Shown here: positions 62,387 to 64,000 of the stretch, piece by piece | How positions within the stretch are numbered: the first letter of the stretch is position 1 | Layout: every line of letters begins with the position of its first letter | Source: Segatella copri | GTDB lineage: Bacteria; Bacteroidota; Bacteroidia; Bacteroidales; Bacteroidaceae | Reading direction: 5' to 3' | Assembly (NCBI RefSeq): GCF_019127135.1 | Contig: NZ_JAHOEA010000002.1 | Coordinates: 1-64,000, forward strand | DNA length: 64,000 nt | The notes under the pieces: generated by a model | What the model saw: only the letters and a program-made list of their open reading frames with translations | Told to the model about the DNA's origin: nothing | The model's database searches: none | Made by a program: the position numbers and the translations under genes

Positions 62387-62436
62387 ATTGCAGAATATTG
62401 TAGAGTTTTGCAGAACATTATAGATTATTGTAGAAT
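62387..62436. promoter_or_regulatory. Five 10-bp repeats at the HxlR transcription start
   Basis: Units of the form ATTGYAGAAT repeat with a 10-base period (62387-62396 to 62427-62436) from the predicted +1 site to just before the start codon. The one-turn spacing suits cooperative binding by a dimeric repressor, possibly HxlR itself. Confidence 0.5.
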
Positions 62437-62452
62437 ATAAAGAAGATAGATT

Positions 62453-62821
62453 ATGGGAAGAATGATAAAAGAAATGGTAGTACAGGACTGTCCCATCCGT
62501 AACGTTCTGGCGCGCGTTTGCGACAAGTGGTCGCTACTGGTAATCTACACCCTGAAATATCATCAGGATGGCCCCCTCCGGTTTAATGCCCTGCGTAAGC
62601 AGATTCCAGATATTTCGCAGAAAATGCTTACCAGCACGTTAAAATCGTTGGAGGTTGATGGCTACGTTACCCGCAAGGCTTATGCCGAAGTGCCGCCAAG
62701 AGTGGAGTATTCTCTCACACCCCGTGCTGAAACCCTTATTCCTATTATGGATCATCTGATAGAATGGGCGCTGGATAACATGGCTGTGATTCTGAAGGAT
62801 AGGGATAAGGCAGCAGGCTGA
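62453..62821 (+). CDS. HxlR-family transcriptional regulator
   Basis: A 122-residue winged-helix protein: CPIRNVLARVCDKWSLLVIYTLKYHQDGPLRFNALRKQIPDISQKMLTSTLKSLEVDGYVTRKAYAEVPPRVEYSLTPRAETLIPIMDHLIEWA. HxlR proteins often sense aldehydes or oxidants through cysteines; here Cys near residue 11 fits that pattern. It is divergent from the cupin gene. Confidence 0.92.
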   Translation: MGRMIKEMVVQDCPIRNVLARVCDKWSLLVIYTLKYHQDGPLRFNALRKQIPDISQKMLTSTLKSLEVDGYVTRKAYAEVPPRVEYSLTPRAETLIPIMDHLIEWALDNMAVILKDRDKAAG

Positions 62822-62822
62822 T

Positions 62823-62903
62823 TTCCAAGATGAGTTTTCCTGAAGAATATTCCAAGATGAGTTTTCCTGAAGAATATTCCAAGATGAGTTTTCCGGAAAA
62901 TCA
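62823..62903. repeat. Three tandem 27-bp repeats between hxlR and dxs genes
   Basis: Units at 62823-62849 and 62850-62876 are identical; the third (62877-62903) diverges in its last third. It begins one base after the HxlR stop. Confidence 0.9.
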
Positions 62904-62950
62904 TTCATTTTTTCTGTAGTTGGGGTAATGCGTGTTTTCGGGAATTTTCG

Positions 62951-62958
62951 TATCTTTG
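62951..62958 (+). promoter_or_regulatory. -7 box of the dxs-like gene
   Basis: TATCTTTG followed by C lies 50 bases before the start; no TTG at the right distance. Confidence 0.5.
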
Positions 62959-63008
62959 CACTCGGAAATCATGATCATCATATAATCATAACTATAAGTA
63001 TAAAAAAT

Positions 63009-64000
63009 ATGTATATTGAGAAAATAAAGTCGCCAGCCGACTTGAAGAAGCTGGATTTGAAGGAACTGCAGGTGGTGGCTGATGAAACCAGACAGGCTGT
63101 GCTGAACCGTGTAAGCAAGCATGGCGGTCATGTGGGACCAAATCTCGGATTCGTGGAGGCTACCGTGGCGCTTCACTACGTTTTTAATGCGCCAAAGGAT
63201 AAGCTCGTGTTTGACGTAAGCCACCAATGCTATCCGCATAAAGTACTCACCGGACGAGCTGCGGGATTCCTCGGCGATGTGGATGACATGAATGCCATTT
63301 CTGGCTATTCTTCTCCTGCCGAATGTCCGGAGTATGACAATTTCGAGGTGGGGCATACTTCCACTTCCGTGAGTCTTGCCACCGGTTTGCAGAAGGCGCG
63401 CGACGTCAAGGGTACCGATGAGAACATCATCGCCATTATCGGCGACGGATCCCTTTCTGGCGGCGAGGCTTTCGAGGGACTGGATGAGGCTTCGGAACTC
63501 GGTACGGGCATCATCATCGTGGTGAACGACAACGAAATGTCTATCGCCGAAAATCATGGCGGAATCTACAAGAACTTGCGTGCCCTGCGCCAGAGCAACG
63601 GTACCTGCGAGCACAACTGGTTCAAGGCGTGGGGCTTTGAATACAAGTATCTGGAAGAGGGTAACGACATCGAAAAACTCATCCAGGTTTTCGAGAGCGT
63701 GAAGGATACGGATAAGCCTACCGTGGTTCACATTCATACAGAGAAAGGTCATGGATTTGCGCCAGCCGTAGCCAATAAGGAGGCATGGCATTGGGGAATG
63801 CCTTTCAATCTGGAAGACGGTTCGCGACCAAGAAGGAATGCCGATGGAACCCTCCCGGAGGTTGCTCCAACAGAGGATTACGGCACTTTATTCTCCGACT
63901 GGATGCTGGGCGAGATGAAGCAGGATAAGACCCTCATCGCCGTAACCGCCGGTACTCCTACCGCAGGTGGCTTTACTGCCGATAAGCGCCAACTGGCTGG
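63009..64000 (+). CDS. 1-deoxy-D-xylulose-5-phosphate synthase family protein, partial
   Basis: The frame is open to the window end (about 330 codons seen; full-length members have about 580-630). It shows HGGHVGPNLGFVEATVALHYVF, SHQCYPHKVLTGR, GHTSTSVSLATGL, and the thiamine diphosphate motif GDGSLSGGEAFEGLDEA ... VVNDNEMSI. Dxs makes the first intermediate of non-mevalonate isoprenoid synthesis and feeds thiamine and pyridoxal pathways. Several positions differ from classic Dxs (GSLSGGEAF instead of GALTGGMAF), so it may be a paralogue; enough to call the family, not the substrate. Confidence 0.8.
   Translation, partial: MYIEKIKSPADLKKLDLKELQVVADETRQAVLNRVSKHGGHVGPNLGFVEATVALHYVFNAPKDKLVFDVSHQCYPHKVLTGRAAGFLGDVDDMNAISGYSSPAECPEYDNFEVGHTSTSVSLATGLQKARDVKGTDENIIAIIGDGSLSGGEAFEGLDEASELGTGIIIVVNDNEMSIAENHGGIYKNLRALRQSNGTCEHNWFKAWGFEYKYLEEGNDIEKLIQVFESVKDTDKPTVVHIHTEKGHGFAPAVANKEAWHWGMPFNLEDGSRPRRNADGTLPEVAPTEDYGTLFSDWMLGEMKQDKTLIAVTAGTPTAGGFTADKRQLA

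Overview
The window looks like chromosome from a gut or oral Bacteroidales member, most probably Prevotella/Segatella. This rests on SusC/SusD pairs, a hybrid two-component regulator, Bacteroidetes promoters (TTG, 19-20 bp, TAnnTTTG) before many genes, a tmRNA tag reading GENNYALAA, and Bacteroidetes-type genes such as DUF4492-cydAB and DUF349. The species is an inference; no search was run.

Layout. 0-14.4 kb is housekeeping: a damaged GH5 glucanase, rsfS-ftsH-cdsA, three identical tRNA-Gln genes, a DUF349 protein, corA with an unusual leader, pepD, a flippase-like membrane protein, rsmA, frr, rsgA and an AraC regulator. 14.4-17.1 kb holds tmRNA (ssrA), DUF4186, an MFS exporter and a decayed ogt fragment. 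17.6-26.7 kb is an accessory island: a type I restriction system (hsdR, hsdM, hsdS), a DUF1016 nuclease gene set among tight DNA hairpins, a silent inverted hsdS and a tyrosine recombinase. Inverted repeats shared by the two hsdS genes indicate an inversion system that switches DNA specificity.

26.9-42.2 kb is a polysaccharide utilisation locus probably aimed at L-arabinofuranose-containing plant glycans: a GH127, a GH127/GH146-like enzyme with an Ig-like domain, SusC, SusD, a truncated third lipoprotein and a hybrid two-component regulator. 42.3-57.7 kb carries transporters and regulators (OPT, aldose epimerase, EamA, LysR, ThrE, AspT/YidE type, mnmA, LMW phosphatase, a deleted TolC/EmrB efflux operon, AraC, SLC13). 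57.8-60.9 kb is DUF4492-cydA-cydB (cytochrome bd oxidase). 61-64 kb has MmcQ/YjbR, cupin, HxlR and the start of a dxs-like gene running off the end.

Most notable observations: (1) a corA leader with a 26-codon ORF overlapping the corA start by ATGA, plus two mutually exclusive helices, one covering the putative ribosome binding site; (2) at least five tight palindromes flanking the DUF1016 gene and one inside it, two of them sharing a 21-bp core; (3) two unrelated intergenic arrays with the same architecture of four 22-bp units; (4) deletion scars in an efflux operon and in the PUL.
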